Both the position numbers and the translations under genes were made by a program. The notes beneath the pieces are model-generated. The model made no database searches and had not been told where the DNA came from. It worked only from the letters and a program-made list of their open reading frames with translations. Positions 52,501 through 61,447 of a stretch of DNA of 64,000 bases are shown here, one piece after another; within the stretch, counting starts at the first letter, position 1, and each line of letters begins with the position of its first letter. This stretch comes from Nodosilinea sp. FACHB-131 (GTDB lineage Bacteria > Cyanobacteriota > Cyanobacteriia > Phormidesmidales > Phormidesmidaceae), in the NCBI RefSeq assembly GCF_014695395.1, contig NZ_JACJOF010000023.1, positions 1 through 64,000 on the forward strand, written 5' to 3'.

Positions 52501-54081
52501 ATGAAAGCACTACTTCTTTACCCTAAATTTCCCCAATCGTTTTGGTCCTACGATCGCTTTATGGCGATCGCTGGGCTCAAGGCTGTTCTGCCTCCCCTGG
52601 GGATCATCACGGTGGCAGCGCTATTGCCTACCGAGTGGGAGATTCGTTTTTACGACCGCAACGTCACCGCCGAATCTGAGGCCGACTGGGCCTGGTGCGA
52701 CATCGTCATTCTCTCCGCCATGCTGGTGCAAAAGCCCGACTTTCAGGGGCTGATTCAAACGGCCAGGCGCTTGGGTAAACCCGTGGCGGTGGGCGGCCCT
52801 TACCCCACCTCGGTGCCTCAGGACGCCCTGGCCTTTGGAGCCGATTTTCTCGTGCTCGACGAGGGGGAAATGACCGTGCCCCTGTTTCTAGAGGCGCTGG
52901 AGCGCGGCGAAACCGAAGGCGTTTTTCGATCCATCGACAAGCCCGATGTCACCCACAGCCCCATGCCCCGCTACGACCTGCTCGAGCGGGATCAGTACTT
53001 TATGATGGCGATGCAGTTTTCGCGCGGGTGCCCGTTTAACTGCGAGTTTTGCGACATTATTTCGCTCTATGGCCGCAAACCGCGCACCAAAGCGCCTCAC
53101 CAAGCCCTGGCCGAACTGCAAGAACTCTACGACCTGGGCTGGCGCGGCTCGCTGTTTATTGTCGACGACAACTTCATTGGCAACCAGCGCAACGTCAAGC
53201 TGTTTCTGCGGGAGCTGATCCCCTGGATGCAGGAGCACAACTACCCGTTTACGTTTATGACCGAGGCCTCGGTCAACCTGGCTGAGGATGACGAAATGCT
53301 CCAGCTGATGCGCGACGCAGGATTCTACGCCGTGTTTTTGGGCATCGAAACCCCCGACCAAGACAGCCTGGCCACCACGCGCAAGGTGCAAAATACCCGC
53401 AATCCGCTGGTGGAAGCCTGCGCCAAAATCAACGAAGCAGGGCTGCTGATCTACGCCGGGTTTATTCTCGGGTTCGACGGCGAGCGGGCTGGGGCGGGCG
53501 ATCGCATTCAGGCCTTTATCGAAGAGACCAGCATTCCCCAACCCATGCTGGGGCTGCTGCAAGCGCTGCCCAACACCGCCCTCTGGGAGCGGCTGAAAAA
53601 AGAGGAGCGCCTGATGGACAGCACCGACAACTCCACCGGCGACCAGAACACGCTGATGAACTTTGTGCCCACCCGCCCCGTGACTGACATTGCCCGCGAA
53701 TATGTCGAAGGCTTTTGGACGCTCTACGAGCCCAGCAACTACCTCCGGCGATCTATGGAGCAGTGCCTCAAGATTCGCACTGTGCAGGGACGAGGGCAGA
53801 CCATGCAGTTTCCCCTCGGACGGGGACTGCGGCTGGTAGCCCAAGTAGTTTGGCACCAGGGCCTGCGCCGCCCCGAGCTGCGGGGCCAGTTTTGGCGTCA
53901 GCTCTGGACAATTGTGACGCGCAAACCGCAGCTGCTGAACATGTATCTAGGCCTGTGCGCCGCTGGTGAGCACTTCTGGGAATACCGCGCCCTGGCCCGA
54001 GAGCGCATTACTCACCAACTCCAAGCTGAACCGGTGGCCCCCCTGATTCAACGCTCCAGGGAATTGCAGGAGCAGCATTGA
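52501..54081 (+). CDS. B12-binding radical SAM protein (DUF4070 type)
   Basis: 526 aa. N-terminal cobalamin-binding domain (1-140; GGPYPTSVPQDAL, VLDEGEMT), radical SAM core with Cys177, Cys181 and Cys184 (CPFNCEFC) for the [4Fe-4S] cluster, and a C-terminal extension of the DUF4070 type (LLQALPNTALWERLKKEERL). This is the architecture of the hopanoid C-2 methylase HpnP and of related methylases or cyclases. Length fits HpnP, but the family is broad and no hopanoid gene is adjacent, so I give no symbol. Confidence 0.88.
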   Translation: MKALLLYPKFPQSFWSYDRFMAIAGLKAVLPPLGIITVAALLPTEWEIRFYDRNVTAESEADWAWCDIVILSAMLVQKPDFQGLIQTARRLGKPVAVGGPYPTSVPQDALAFGADFLVLDEGEMTVPLFLEALERGETEGVFRSIDKPDVTHSPMPRYDLLERDQYFMMAMQFSRGCPFNCEFCDIISLYGRKPRTKAPHQALAELQELYDLGWRGSLFIVDDNFIGNQRNVKLFLRELIPWMQEHNYPFTFMTEASVNLAEDDEMLQLMRDAGFYAVFLGIETPDQDSLATTRKVQNTRNPLVEACAKINEAGLLIYAGFILGFDGERAGAGDRIQAFIEETSIPQPMLGLLQALPNTALWERLKKEERLMDSTDNSTGDQNTLMNFVPTRPVTDIAREYVEGFWTLYEPSNYLRRSMEQCLKIRTVQGRGQTMQFPLGRGLRLVAQVVWHQGLRRPELRGQFWRQLWTIVTRKPQLLNMYLGLCAAGEHFWEYRALARERITHQLQAEPVAPLIQRSRELQEQH

Positions 54082-54129
54082 TAGTTGACGGTTTGGCGTA
54101 GTTTGGTCTGCGCTGTTAAGTCCAATGAG

Positions 54130-54199
54130 GGTGCAGGGTATAGGGTACAAGGTACAAGGACCCTATACCTTGCACCCTATACCCTATACCCACCCCCAC
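54130..54199. repeat. Palindrome of repeat family A
   Basis: GGTATAGGGT (54137-54146) pairs with ACCCTATACC (54160-54169); further ACCCTATACCC copies follow at about 54173-54191, so alternative pairings exist. It lies between the radical SAM and SGNH genes, same core as 31428-31503 and 55753-55834. Confidence 0.7.
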
Positions 54200-54274
54200 T
54201 CGGAGATGTCACCCCATCCCCTGCCACAACTCTGGGGAATGTGACTAAAATGTGGTGCTGCAATAGGGGCGACC

Positions 54275-55270
54275 TTGGTCAAAATTTTGCTCTGGGGGTT
54301 GGGAGTCGGGGTGGTGGCGATCGCGATCGTCGAGCTGCTGCTGCGGGTGCGCTATGGCCTCGGCAACCCGCCCCTCTACGTGGCCGATGCTCGCACCGGC
54401 TACCGCCTCGCCCCTAACCAGAGCCTACGACGGCGGGGTAACCGCGTTGAGATTAATCAATATTCCATGCGGGGGCCAGCGGTGGCGGCCCAGCGACCGA
54501 TCGATACCCTGCGGGTGCTGATGGTGGGCGACTCGATCGTCAACGGCGGCTGGTGGACCGATCAGAGCCAGCTACTGTCGGTCAAGGTGCAGCAGGCGTT
54601 AGTCGACCTCAATCCACCAGGGGTAGAAACGGTGGAGGTGCTCAACGCCTCGGCCAACTCCTGGGGACCGCGCAACGAGCTGGGCTACCTGCTGCGGTTT
54701 GGCACCTTTGAGGCCCAGCTGGTGCTGGTGGTACTCAACACTGACGATCTGTTTGCGATCGCCCCCAACAGCTACGAGCTGGGTCGCAACCCCGCCTACC
54801 CCACCCGCCGTCCGCCCCTGGCCTTGTGGGAGGTGGCCCAGCGTCGGCGCGGCTATACTTCCAGCCCGGCGCTCCAAGCGCTGCATGACCAGGCTGGCGA
54901 TCGCGTGGGGGTCAACTTAGAGGCCCTGCGCCAGCTCAACCAGGTGGTGCAGGCTGCGGGCGGGCGGTTGGCGATCGCTATGACTCCCCTGTGCCGAGAG
55001 CTTGACCCCGACGGCCCCCGCGACTATGAATTGGTGGCCCGCCAGCGCCTTACCACCTTTGCCCAGAGCGAGGGCATTCCCTACCTCGACGGTCTGCCCT
55101 TGTTTCGGCAGACGGCCCACGAACCGCTCTACTTCGACCACATTCACCTCAGCCCCGAGGGCAATGACTGGTTGAGCCAAGCCCTAGCCAAGCTGCTGCT
55201 CGAACTTTGGAGCTACGCCCCCGACCCATCCTTGCCTCCGACCCACGAGCCCCTGACCGATCTGTGGTGA
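54275..55270 (+). CDS. Membrane-anchored SGNH/GDSL hydrolase-like protein
   Basis: 331 aa. One N-terminal membrane helix (about 3-24), then an SGNH-fold domain: block I VLMVGDSIVNGG with Ser87, Asn in LNTDD/NASANSWG, and block V DHIHLSPEGN with the Asp/His pair. These act on acyl or acetyl esters, often on cell-surface polysaccharide. TTG start at 54275, preceded by AGGGG; no in-frame ATG nearby. The GT2 gene 0.6 kb away makes a polysaccharide context plausible, not proven. Confidence 0.82.
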   Translation: MVKILLWGLGVGVVAIAIVELLLRVRYGLGNPPLYVADARTGYRLAPNQSLRRRGNRVEINQYSMRGPAVAAQRPIDTLRVLMVGDSIVNGGWWTDQSQLLSVKVQQALVDLNPPGVETVEVLNASANSWGPRNELGYLLRFGTFEAQLVLVVLNTDDLFAIAPNSYELGRNPAYPTRRPPLALWEVAQRRRGYTSSPALQALHDQAGDRVGVNLEALRQLNQVVQAAGGRLAIAMTPLCRELDPDGPRDYELVARQRLTTFAQSEGIPYLDGLPLFRQTAHEPLYFDHIHLSPEGNDWLSQALAKLLLELWSYAPDPSLPPTHEPLTDLW

Positions 55271-55440
55271 GGAAGCGTCGAGTCTGCTCAAAGCTGCCTA
55301 CAAAATTTTGACATGGCCAGTGAAATCTGGGTTAAACAGCCCAAAACGCCAAAATTCAAGCCCAAAAGGTAATTTTTTTCATTTTTCGCTCTTCTGTGAT
55401 CGCTCCTTTAGTAAAGACCTACCCATAGGGTGAAAGCTTA

Positions 55441-55545
55441 AAAGATCACATTGTGACGCAACACAAGTTTTTTTAACGTTGTGTTACATTGTTTGCTGGT
55501 CACGACGGACCAACGTTTAGTGCCAACCTCAAAGGAGAATTTTTG
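55441..55545 (+). promoter_or_regulatory. 5' region with palindromes before a 68-aa gene
   Basis: TCACATTGTGA (55446-55456) is an 11-bp palindrome. AACACAA (55460-55466) and TTGTGTT (55479-55485) form a 7-bp stem with a T-rich loop. The ribosome binding site AAAGGAG is at 55531-55537. The half-sites recall CRP-type TGTGA but in the wrong relative orientation. Regulatory role inferred from density of symmetry only. Confidence 0.4.
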
Positions 55546-55752
55546 ATGCACCCCCAATCCAATTTCACGCTGGAGCGGCGGAAGGTCGACATCCTCCAAC
55601 TGTTCTTCTTTCTGATCGGAGCACCCCACATCTACGGTGCTCTGCGCTCCACTGAGCGTCAGCGACAAACTCGGCCGCCCCTGCTTCAATACCTGGCGGT
55701 TGGAATGCTGGCTATGGCGATCGCCAGTGCTGCTGAAATGTGGTTGATGTAG
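55546..55752 (+). CDS. Small membrane protein
   Basis: 68 aa. ATG at 55546 with AAAGGAG 8 nt upstream, a strong signal, so the earlier in-frame start at 55489 is unlikely. Two hydrophobic helices (about 14-31, LQLFFFLIGAPHIYGAL, and 46-66, LQYLAVGMLAMAIASAAEMW) are separated by a basic loop. No family recognised. A palindrome follows the stop. Confidence 0.7.
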   Translation: MHPQSNFTLERRKVDILQLFFFLIGAPHIYGALRSTERQRQTRPPLLQYLAVGMLAMAIASAAEMWLM

Positions 55753-55834
55753 AGGGTAAAAGATTTAGGGTATAGGGTTTAGGACATGAGGCTAGATACG
55801 GACCCTAAACCCTATACCTTGAACCGTACACCCT
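55753..55834. repeat. Palindrome of repeat family A (best copy)
   Basis: GGTATAGGGTTTAGG (55769-55783) and CCTAAACCCTATACC (55804-55818) make a perfect 15-bp stem with a 20-base loop, and outer AGAGGGTA/TACACCCTCT continue it. It separates the convergent 68-aa gene and GT2 gene and may terminate both. Confidence 0.75.
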
Positions 55835-56773
55835 CTATCCCTGCTGCTGAAGTTCGCTATAGGCGGCATATACCCCCTGCACCGTATACCAGTTGAGAAA
55901 CACCCGCGCCAGTTCCAGAGCCACCCGAGGCTTGCCCTGGGCAATCAGCCAGCGCAACAGGGGGGCCATGGTGCGCTCATTCAACCGGCCGCCAGCGGTG
56001 AGTACACCCCAGAGCACCTGGTGGAGGGGCGTCATCTGGATCATCATGCGCACTTCGCGGGTGGGGTGCTTTTTATAGAAGATTGCTCCCATGCGACCCC
56101 GCTGAGTTTCCTGGTCGATCATCTTAGGAATTTGATCGAGGGAGAAGGGGGGGTGGTAGTGGTAGCCCACGGCTTCAGGCACTTTGACCATGGTGACGCC
56201 CAGGTTTTTGAGCCGCACCCCCAGCTCTAAATCCTCCCAGCCGTACTGGCTAAACTCGGTGTCGAACAGACCAGCAGTCAGCAGCCAGTGCCTGGCGATC
56301 GCCAGGTTGGCCGTATCAAAAAAGGCGTTGGAGAAATCCGTCACCTTGACGGGTTCGGCAGTGGGCTGTTCAAAGTTGCTGGTGTTCACCAGGCGACCGG
56401 CGGTGAATACGCGATCGTTCCCCAATTGCTGGTAAGCATCCGTTAGGGCCTGGGCATGGGCCTGGAGACTGCCCGGCGGCATAACTACATCGCTATCGAC
56501 AAAGACAATGGTGTCCCCCTGGGCCACCTGTACCCCGTAGTTGCGGGCGGCCGCCGCTCCCTGGTGATGGCGCTCCACCAGCCGCACATGGGGAAACTCG
56601 GCGGCATTGACTTGCAGCCACTCAATGGTGCCATCGGTGGAGCCATCATCTACGACGACTAGCTCATAGTCTGTGATCAGCGCTGGGTCAAACCTCTGCT
56701 CTTCTAAGGCACGCAGACACTTCTCCAGAATGGGCTGGCGATTGTAGGTAGGGGTAACAACGCTGAAAAACAC
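55835..56773 (-). CDS. Family 2 glycosyltransferase
   Basis: 312 aa GT-A fold. N-terminal SVVTPTYNRQPILEKCL, nucleotide-binding VVVDDGSTDGT, metal-binding VDSDVVMP, and the acceptor-site motif GWEDLELGVRL. GTG start at 56773 with GGAGG six bases upstream. It should transfer a sugar from an NDP-sugar to a glycan or lipid; donor and acceptor are unknown. Divergent from the lipoprotein gene. Confidence 0.88.
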   Translation of the reverse strand: MFFSVVTPTYNRQPILEKCLRALEEQRFDPALITDYELVVVDDGSTDGTIEWLQVNAAEFPHVRLVERHHQGAAAARNYGVQVAQGDTIVFVDSDVVMPPGSLQAHAQALTDAYQQLGNDRVFTAGRLVNTSNFEQPTAEPVKVTDFSNAFFDTANLAIARHWLLTAGLFDTEFSQYGWEDLELGVRLKNLGVTMVKVPEAVGYHYHPPFSLDQIPKMIDQETQRGRMGAIFYKKHPTREVRMMIQMTPLHQVLWGVLTAGGRLNERTMAPLLRWLIAQGKPRVALELARVFLNWYTVQGVYAAYSELQQQG

Positions 56774-56874
56774 GGTGGGCCTCCAAACGGCCCTAATATC
56801 CTAGCGCCTTGGCCTGCTCTAGACGCGATTGGGCTACACCCCGGCCTGTACCCAAAAAACAATGGCATATTCAG

Positions 56875-56895
56875 TATAAATGAACTAAAGTTCAT
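56875..56895 (+). promoter_or_regulatory. -10-like box and palindrome at start of lipoprotein gene
   Basis: TATAAA (56875-56880) is followed by ATGAACTAAAGTTCAT (56880-56895), 7-bp inverted arms with a 2-base spacer, an operator-like arrangement. No convincing -35 box is seen. Confidence 0.35.
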
Positions 56896-56917
56896 GTGTA
56901 TTTATGACTGGCGAGCA

Positions 56918-57427
56918 ATGGGCGCTAATACAGAGCTAAGGACGGGGATAGACGGCGGCCATCAATTGGAGTGGAGGCCGTGGCAGGGGATGACCCTGGC
57001 CCTCGTGCTGCTGTCTGCGGCCTGCTCCGGTTCCAACCCCGACCCCGGCCCGCGCAACATCACCCTGCACCAAAAGTGGGCGCTGCAGCCCGGCGATCGC
57101 CTAGCGGGATATTCAGTGCAGAGCGGCCTGGGCGACATCACGGTCGACCTCAAGGGCAATCGAGTGTTCATGCCGTTTGATGGTCAGGTGCAGCCCGCCG
57201 AGGGTAACGCCAACCAGTGCATCATTTTGTCGAGTCCAGATGTGCCCGCCTACCTGTTTCGCCTCTGCGGGCTGCGCCAGGTGAAGTTGGGCGACCTGTC
57301 CCAGGGCGAGCCCATCGGCAGTGGCAACACCGTGGCCTTTGCTACCCTGCGCCGCCAAGCCGATGGCACCTGGGCAATGGTAGAGCCCGCCAAAGAGCTG
57401 CTGGCGCAGTTTTTAGATCGCCCCTAG
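56918..57427 (+). CDS. Putative lipoprotein with barrel-sandwich-like domain
   Basis: 169 aa from the ATG at 56918; ATG 56894 would add 8 residues, and neither has a clear ribosome binding site. A hydrophobic signal ending in lipobox LLSAAC sits at about residues 32-37, deep for a signal peptide. The mature part (GYSVQSGLGDITVDLKGNRVFMPFDGQV, LGDLSQGEPIGSGNTVAFATL) resembles the barrel-sandwich/peptidase-M23-like fold but without the zinc HxH motif, so no peptidase activity is expected. Convergent with UPF0182 (4 nt between stops). Confidence 0.65.
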   Translation: MGANTELRTGIDGGHQLEWRPWQGMTLALVLLSAACSGSNPDPGPRNITLHQKWALQPGDRLAGYSVQSGLGDITVDLKGNRVFMPFDGQVQPAEGNANQCIILSSPDVPAYLFRLCGLRQVKLGDLSQGEPIGSGNTVAFATLRRQADGTWAMVEPAKELLAQFLDRP

Positions 57428-57431
57428 ACGG

Positions 57432-60400
57432 TCACCCCCCCGGTGGAGCCTCCTCTAGCAGGCCCTCCTCAGCGGGGGCTCCGGTGGGAGTGTCTATACC
57501 CGGCAGCGGTTGCAGTGGCTGGTCGGCTTCGGGAGGCTCTGCCCCTAGCTCACGCAAAATTGGGGTCGCTGGCTCAGGCTCCTCTAAAAACACCGCCGAC
57601 AGCACCGCTTGTAGCGTGGAAGCCATGGCAATGCGGTTTTTGTAGACCAAAATCACCCGGGTCAGGGTGGGCAGCTGATTCTGCTCAGCCACGAGGTACA
57701 AGGGCTCTACGTAGATCAGCGACTGTTCAATGGGAATCACCAGCAAATTGCCCTGCTGGGCTTGGGATCCCTGGGTATCCCAGAGGGAAATGCGCTGAGA
57801 AATTTCGGGATCCTGGTTGATGCGGGCCTCAATCTGCTCGGGGCCAAACACCAGCTCCTGCTTAGGGAAGCGGTAGAGCAGCCGCAGCCCATAGCGATCG
57901 CCGTCTGATCTTGCCGCTAGCCAGGCAATCAGGTTGTTGCGCTGGGCTGGGGTAAACAGCCGCAGCAGCACAAACTCCTCGGTGTCCTCCTCGGGCAGCT
58001 TCATGATTAGGTAGTAGGGATCGACCTGTTGCGACTCGCTGGCGTAGATTTCGCTAGGGGCGCGCCACTGGTCTTCCCGGTTATAAAACACCTGGGGATC
58101 GGTCATGTGGTAAGTCATGAGCGAGTCGGCCTGTACCGAAAACAGATCCTGCGGGTAGCGGATGTGGGCGCGCAGGCTGTCGGGCATGGCATCCAATGAT
58201 TCAAACATGGCGGGCAGCAGCCGGCTCCAGGTTTGAATGATGGGGTCGTTGGGGTCAGCGACAAAGAAGCTAATCGCCCCGTTGTAGGCGTCGACCACCA
58301 CCTTGACCGAATTGCGAATGTAGTTAAAATCGTTGTCGCCGGGGTCAGAGTAGGGGTAGCGACCGCTGACAGTGTAGGCATCGATCACCCAGTAGAGATA
58401 GCCTTCAGTGTCCTGGGAGTCGTAGTTTTCGACGGTGAGGTTAGGGTCGCGATCGCGAAAACCTTCAAAGCTAACCGTGCTGGGGGGGCGGCTACCGTGG
58501 GCTGAGCCAGTGCCCCACTGCCGCGAGGCGTTACCAATGTCAGCGGCGACCAGGTAGGGGTCGGTGTCAAAGCGCAAAAAGGGAGCGATCGCCCGCACGC
58601 GATCGGCAATATTGCGGCGAAACAGCAGCCGCGTATCACCGGTAAAGTCTTCGGTAAACAGCATGCGCCAGTCGAGCAGGTAGCGGGCAAACAACAGCCG
58701 CCGCCAAATACTGCCCAGGTTAATGCCGCCTCGTCCTAGGTAAGAGGTATAGACATTCTCGTTGCCGCTAGGGTAGTCGAGCTCTAGCACCTGGGTGTTG
58801 GTCATGACGTAGGTGTCGGTGAGTTCGCCAAAATACAGGCGCGGCTCCCCAATGGGAATGCTTTGGCGCACCTCGTCGCTGCTGGGCAAGTTGTTAATGC
58901 CGCTAACAAAGTAAGTCGGCAGCCCATCGGCGCCGGCGGTATTCACCGGGCTGAGGGTAAAGCCGTAGCCGTGGGTATAGACCAGGTGCTCGTTCACCCA
59001 GGTTTTAGCAATGTCGGGCACCCGCTCGTAGTTGAGCTCCCGCGCTGAGATCATCACCTGACGGCGCTCAGAGCGGCGCTCCTGGTTCAAAATGTTATAG
59101 CGATCGAAGTCGGCGTCTTTAAACTCGTAGTACAGGCGAATTTGCTGAAGCTGACGGTTGCTGTCGAGCAGCGGCCGTGAGTCCCATAGACGAATGTTCT
59201 CGAGGGTGAGATCGTTTTGCTCAAGGTCTTCGGCGTTGAGGTCACCGCTAGAGTCAAAGGGTTCTGACTCAATGGCCTCCAGATCAAAGGCGGCGCGGGT
59301 AAGCTCAATAGAATTAGTAATGTAGGGACGCTCACGCTGGAGTTCGTTGGGCTGCACCACCAGCCGTTGCACCATAGCGGGCACCAGCACCAGGCCCAAT
59401 AGCGTTAACACCAAGTAACCACAGATGCCTTTGATCAACAGACTGGTACGCCCCATCCCCGCCCACCACCCCTGAGGAGCTTTAGCGACACCAGCGGGAG
59501 GAACTTTGCGCATCGGGTTGATGTAATTCGGAGCCCACAGCAGCCCTCGGCTGAGAAAGACCAGCCCCAACCCCAAGGTAAAGAGCGACAGCAACCAGTT
59601 GGCGGGCAGCACCACGTTGACGTGGGTGTAGTCAGCGCCATACACTACGCCTTCGCCGGAGTAGAGCACGTCGTAGCGCCCTAGCCAGTGACTAACGCTG
59701 GTAGCCAAAAACAGCAGCCCGGCCAGATTGTAGAGGTGCTGCTGCTGAGCATTTGAAAAGCCATAGAAACGCCCCTGGCTGAGGGTATTATCCCTGAGCA
59801 AATAGACCAGATACACGCTGACCAGAGTGAAAAAGAGGCCGCCAACCACCCAAAATTCGAGCAGGCGCAGCACCGGTAGCCGAAAAATATAGAAAGCAAT
59901 ATCTCGGTTGAAGATCGGCTCTGTCTGTCCGTAGGGCACCGGGTCAAGGGAAAGCAGCACTGTGGGCCACTGCTTGGCCAAAATCAGCCCGTAGCCGAGG
60001 CTCATGAGCATTGCCGCCAGCCGCCCTAGCTGTCGAGGATAGAGCAAAAAGGCCACGGTGCTAATGCCTAAGGCAATCAGCAGCCAGGGCTGGGTGATAA
60101 AAAATTGCCCAATAACCTTGAACAGCTGGAGCTTAGGCCACAGGGCCAGGGGGGTGGTGGAGTCATAGAGGGTAGTGGTCTGCTGCCAAAATTCGCCGGC
60201 AATTTGTCCCTGGTAAATCAGCTGTAGGCCCAGCAAAAAGCTCAGGGTGCCTCCTAACAGCAGCAGTCCACCAAGGCCTAAACTGCTGGCGTGAGTCCGG
60301 CGATCGCCCGGTTTCTCGAGCGGTTGAGCGCGATCGGCCAGGGTCAGATTGCCCCAGGTAAAACCCAGGGTGCACAGAATAGGCACAATGCCGAGGATCA

Positions 60401-60566
60401 GCTGCGACCTGAGCCGCAGCCAAAACATCGCCAGGTAGTTGACCTCCTCAAACCAAAGTTGCTCAGCCTGAAGATTGATAACCGCATCGAAAAAGAGCAG
60501 CGTTAGCAGCCCTAGCCCCAGCCACCCCCACCGGGGCAAACTTTTAGCAAATGCTTTAGTAATCAT
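57432..60566 (-). CDS. UPF0182 (COG1615) large membrane protein
   Basis: 1044 aa. About seven N-terminal membrane helices (residues 12-400, starting GWLGLGLLTLLFFDAVINLQAEQLWFEE), then a large extracytoplasmic domain with the family's conserved stretches (YTHGYGFTLSPVN, RLLFARYLLDWRML, DGYL/YWVIDAYTVSGRYPYS, IEQSLIYVEPLYL) and a Pro/Glu-rich tail. Length and order are normal for the family. No biochemical function is established. Confidence 0.92.
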   Translation of the reverse strand: MITKAFAKSLPRWGWLGLGLLTLLFFDAVINLQAEQLWFEEVNYLAMFWLRLRSQLILGIVPILCTLGFTWGNLTLADRAQPLEKPGDRRTHASSLGLGGLLLLGGTLSFLLGLQLIYQGQIAGEFWQQTTTLYDSTTPLALWPKLQLFKVIGQFFITQPWLLIALGISTVAFLLYPRQLGRLAAMLMSLGYGLILAKQWPTVLLSLDPVPYGQTEPIFNRDIAFYIFRLPVLRLLEFWVVGGLFFTLVSVYLVYLLRDNTLSQGRFYGFSNAQQQHLYNLAGLLFLATSVSHWLGRYDVLYSGEGVVYGADYTHVNVVLPANWLLSLFTLGLGLVFLSRGLLWAPNYINPMRKVPPAGVAKAPQGWWAGMGRTSLLIKGICGYLVLTLLGLVLVPAMVQRLVVQPNELQRERPYITNSIELTRAAFDLEAIESEPFDSSGDLNAEDLEQNDLTLENIRLWDSRPLLDSNRQLQQIRLYYEFKDADFDRYNILNQERRSERRQVMISARELNYERVPDIAKTWVNEHLVYTHGYGFTLSPVNTAGADGLPTYFVSGINNLPSSDEVRQSIPIGEPRLYFGELTDTYVMTNTQVLELDYPSGNENVYTSYLGRGGINLGSIWRRLLFARYLLDWRMLFTEDFTGDTRLLFRRNIADRVRAIAPFLRFDTDPYLVAADIGNASRQWGTGSAHGSRPPSTVSFEGFRDRDPNLTVENYDSQDTEGYLYWVIDAYTVSGRYPYSDPGDNDFNYIRNSVKVVVDAYNGAISFFVADPNDPIIQTWSRLLPAMFESLDAMPDSLRAHIRYPQDLFSVQADSLMTYHMTDPQVFYNREDQWRAPSEIYASESQQVDPYYLIMKLPEEDTEEFVLLRLFTPAQRNNLIAWLAARSDGDRYGLRLLYRFPKQELVFGPEQIEARINQDPEISQRISLWDTQGSQAQQGNLLVIPIEQSLIYVEPLYLVAEQNQLPTLTRVILVYKNRIAMASTLQAVLSAVFLEEPEPATPILRELGAEPPEADQPLQPLPGIDTPTGAPAEEGLLEEAPPGG

Positions 60567-60778
60567 GGGCCCTACAGATCGACACCTACCCCAGCAGTGC
60601 CTAGATTGTAGCGGCTCAGTGCCGAGGCACCGTGACAGTCTGTTATAGACGAGAGCCAGGTAGCAATGTCTAACGGTTCTGTTGAGCGGCTATCGACCAA
60701 CTTTGCTATTACACCAAATCAACCTTGATAGTCCGCTCCGACAGGTTTGTTCTGCTGCGATTGCTGACACCATTTTAC

Positions 60779-61282
60779 TCAAGACCTCAATTTAGCTGTA
60801 TTGTCAAAACATTGAACAATGCCTGTCCAATCTGTATCTTCCATTACTGTCTCGGCATAGTTATTCTCTGTGTATGCTCTTATAACACTTCGCCAAAACT
60901 GTTGGGCAACACTGTTTGTATGAACTTGATGGATTTCCCAACAACCACAAAATAAATCAAAAATGTGAAATGCAACCTGGCGACCAATTCCATACTTACG
61001 GTATTTTCGTAAGATGAAGAACTCCGCCACTGAGTATTGGCTACCTGGAAGGTACGTGTATTGATTCACCAACACAAAGCCAGCAAGTTTGCTATCCACT
61101 CGCACCAAAAACGGATGGCGATCAGCTTCAACCCAATAGTAATCTAGATACAAATAGCCAAAGCATCCATGCTCATCTAAATCGATGTTCTCGAACTCTG
61201 AAAAGTCATACTGATAAAGCTCCATCATCCGCTGGATAATTGACTTTTCCGTAATTAAAGCTGGTAAGACTTCAACATTCAT
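60779..61282 (-). CDS. GNAT-family acetyltransferase
   Basis: 167 aa. The acetyl-CoA loop is YRKYGIGRQVAFHIF (R/QxxGxG/A), with EFFILRKY before it and a C-terminal WRSVIRAYTENNYAETV, as in many N-acetyltransferases that modify small amines or antibiotics. AT-richer than its neighbours and isolated, so possibly acquired by transfer (inference). Stop to start distances show no operon. Confidence 0.8.
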   Translation of the reverse strand: MNVEVLPALITEKSIIQRMMELYQYDFSEFENIDLDEHGCFGYLYLDYYWVEADRHPFLVRVDSKLAGFVLVNQYTYLPGSQYSVAEFFILRKYRKYGIGRQVAFHIFDLFCGCWEIHQVHTNSVAQQFWRSVIRAYTENNYAETVMEDTDWTGIVQCFDNTAKLRS

Positions 61283-61447
61283 GCTGGATACTCTATTGAC
61301 AGTCTCGACTTACCAGCCTCTTCACAATTACGAGATTTTAACTTCCCCGCACCACCCAGTGGCATTGAGCCAGGGCACCCAGGCGAGCCCCAAACCTGGA
61401 TGGCTATTCTCACCAAAACGGTACTGATTCAGTAAGTCTCGTTGTTG

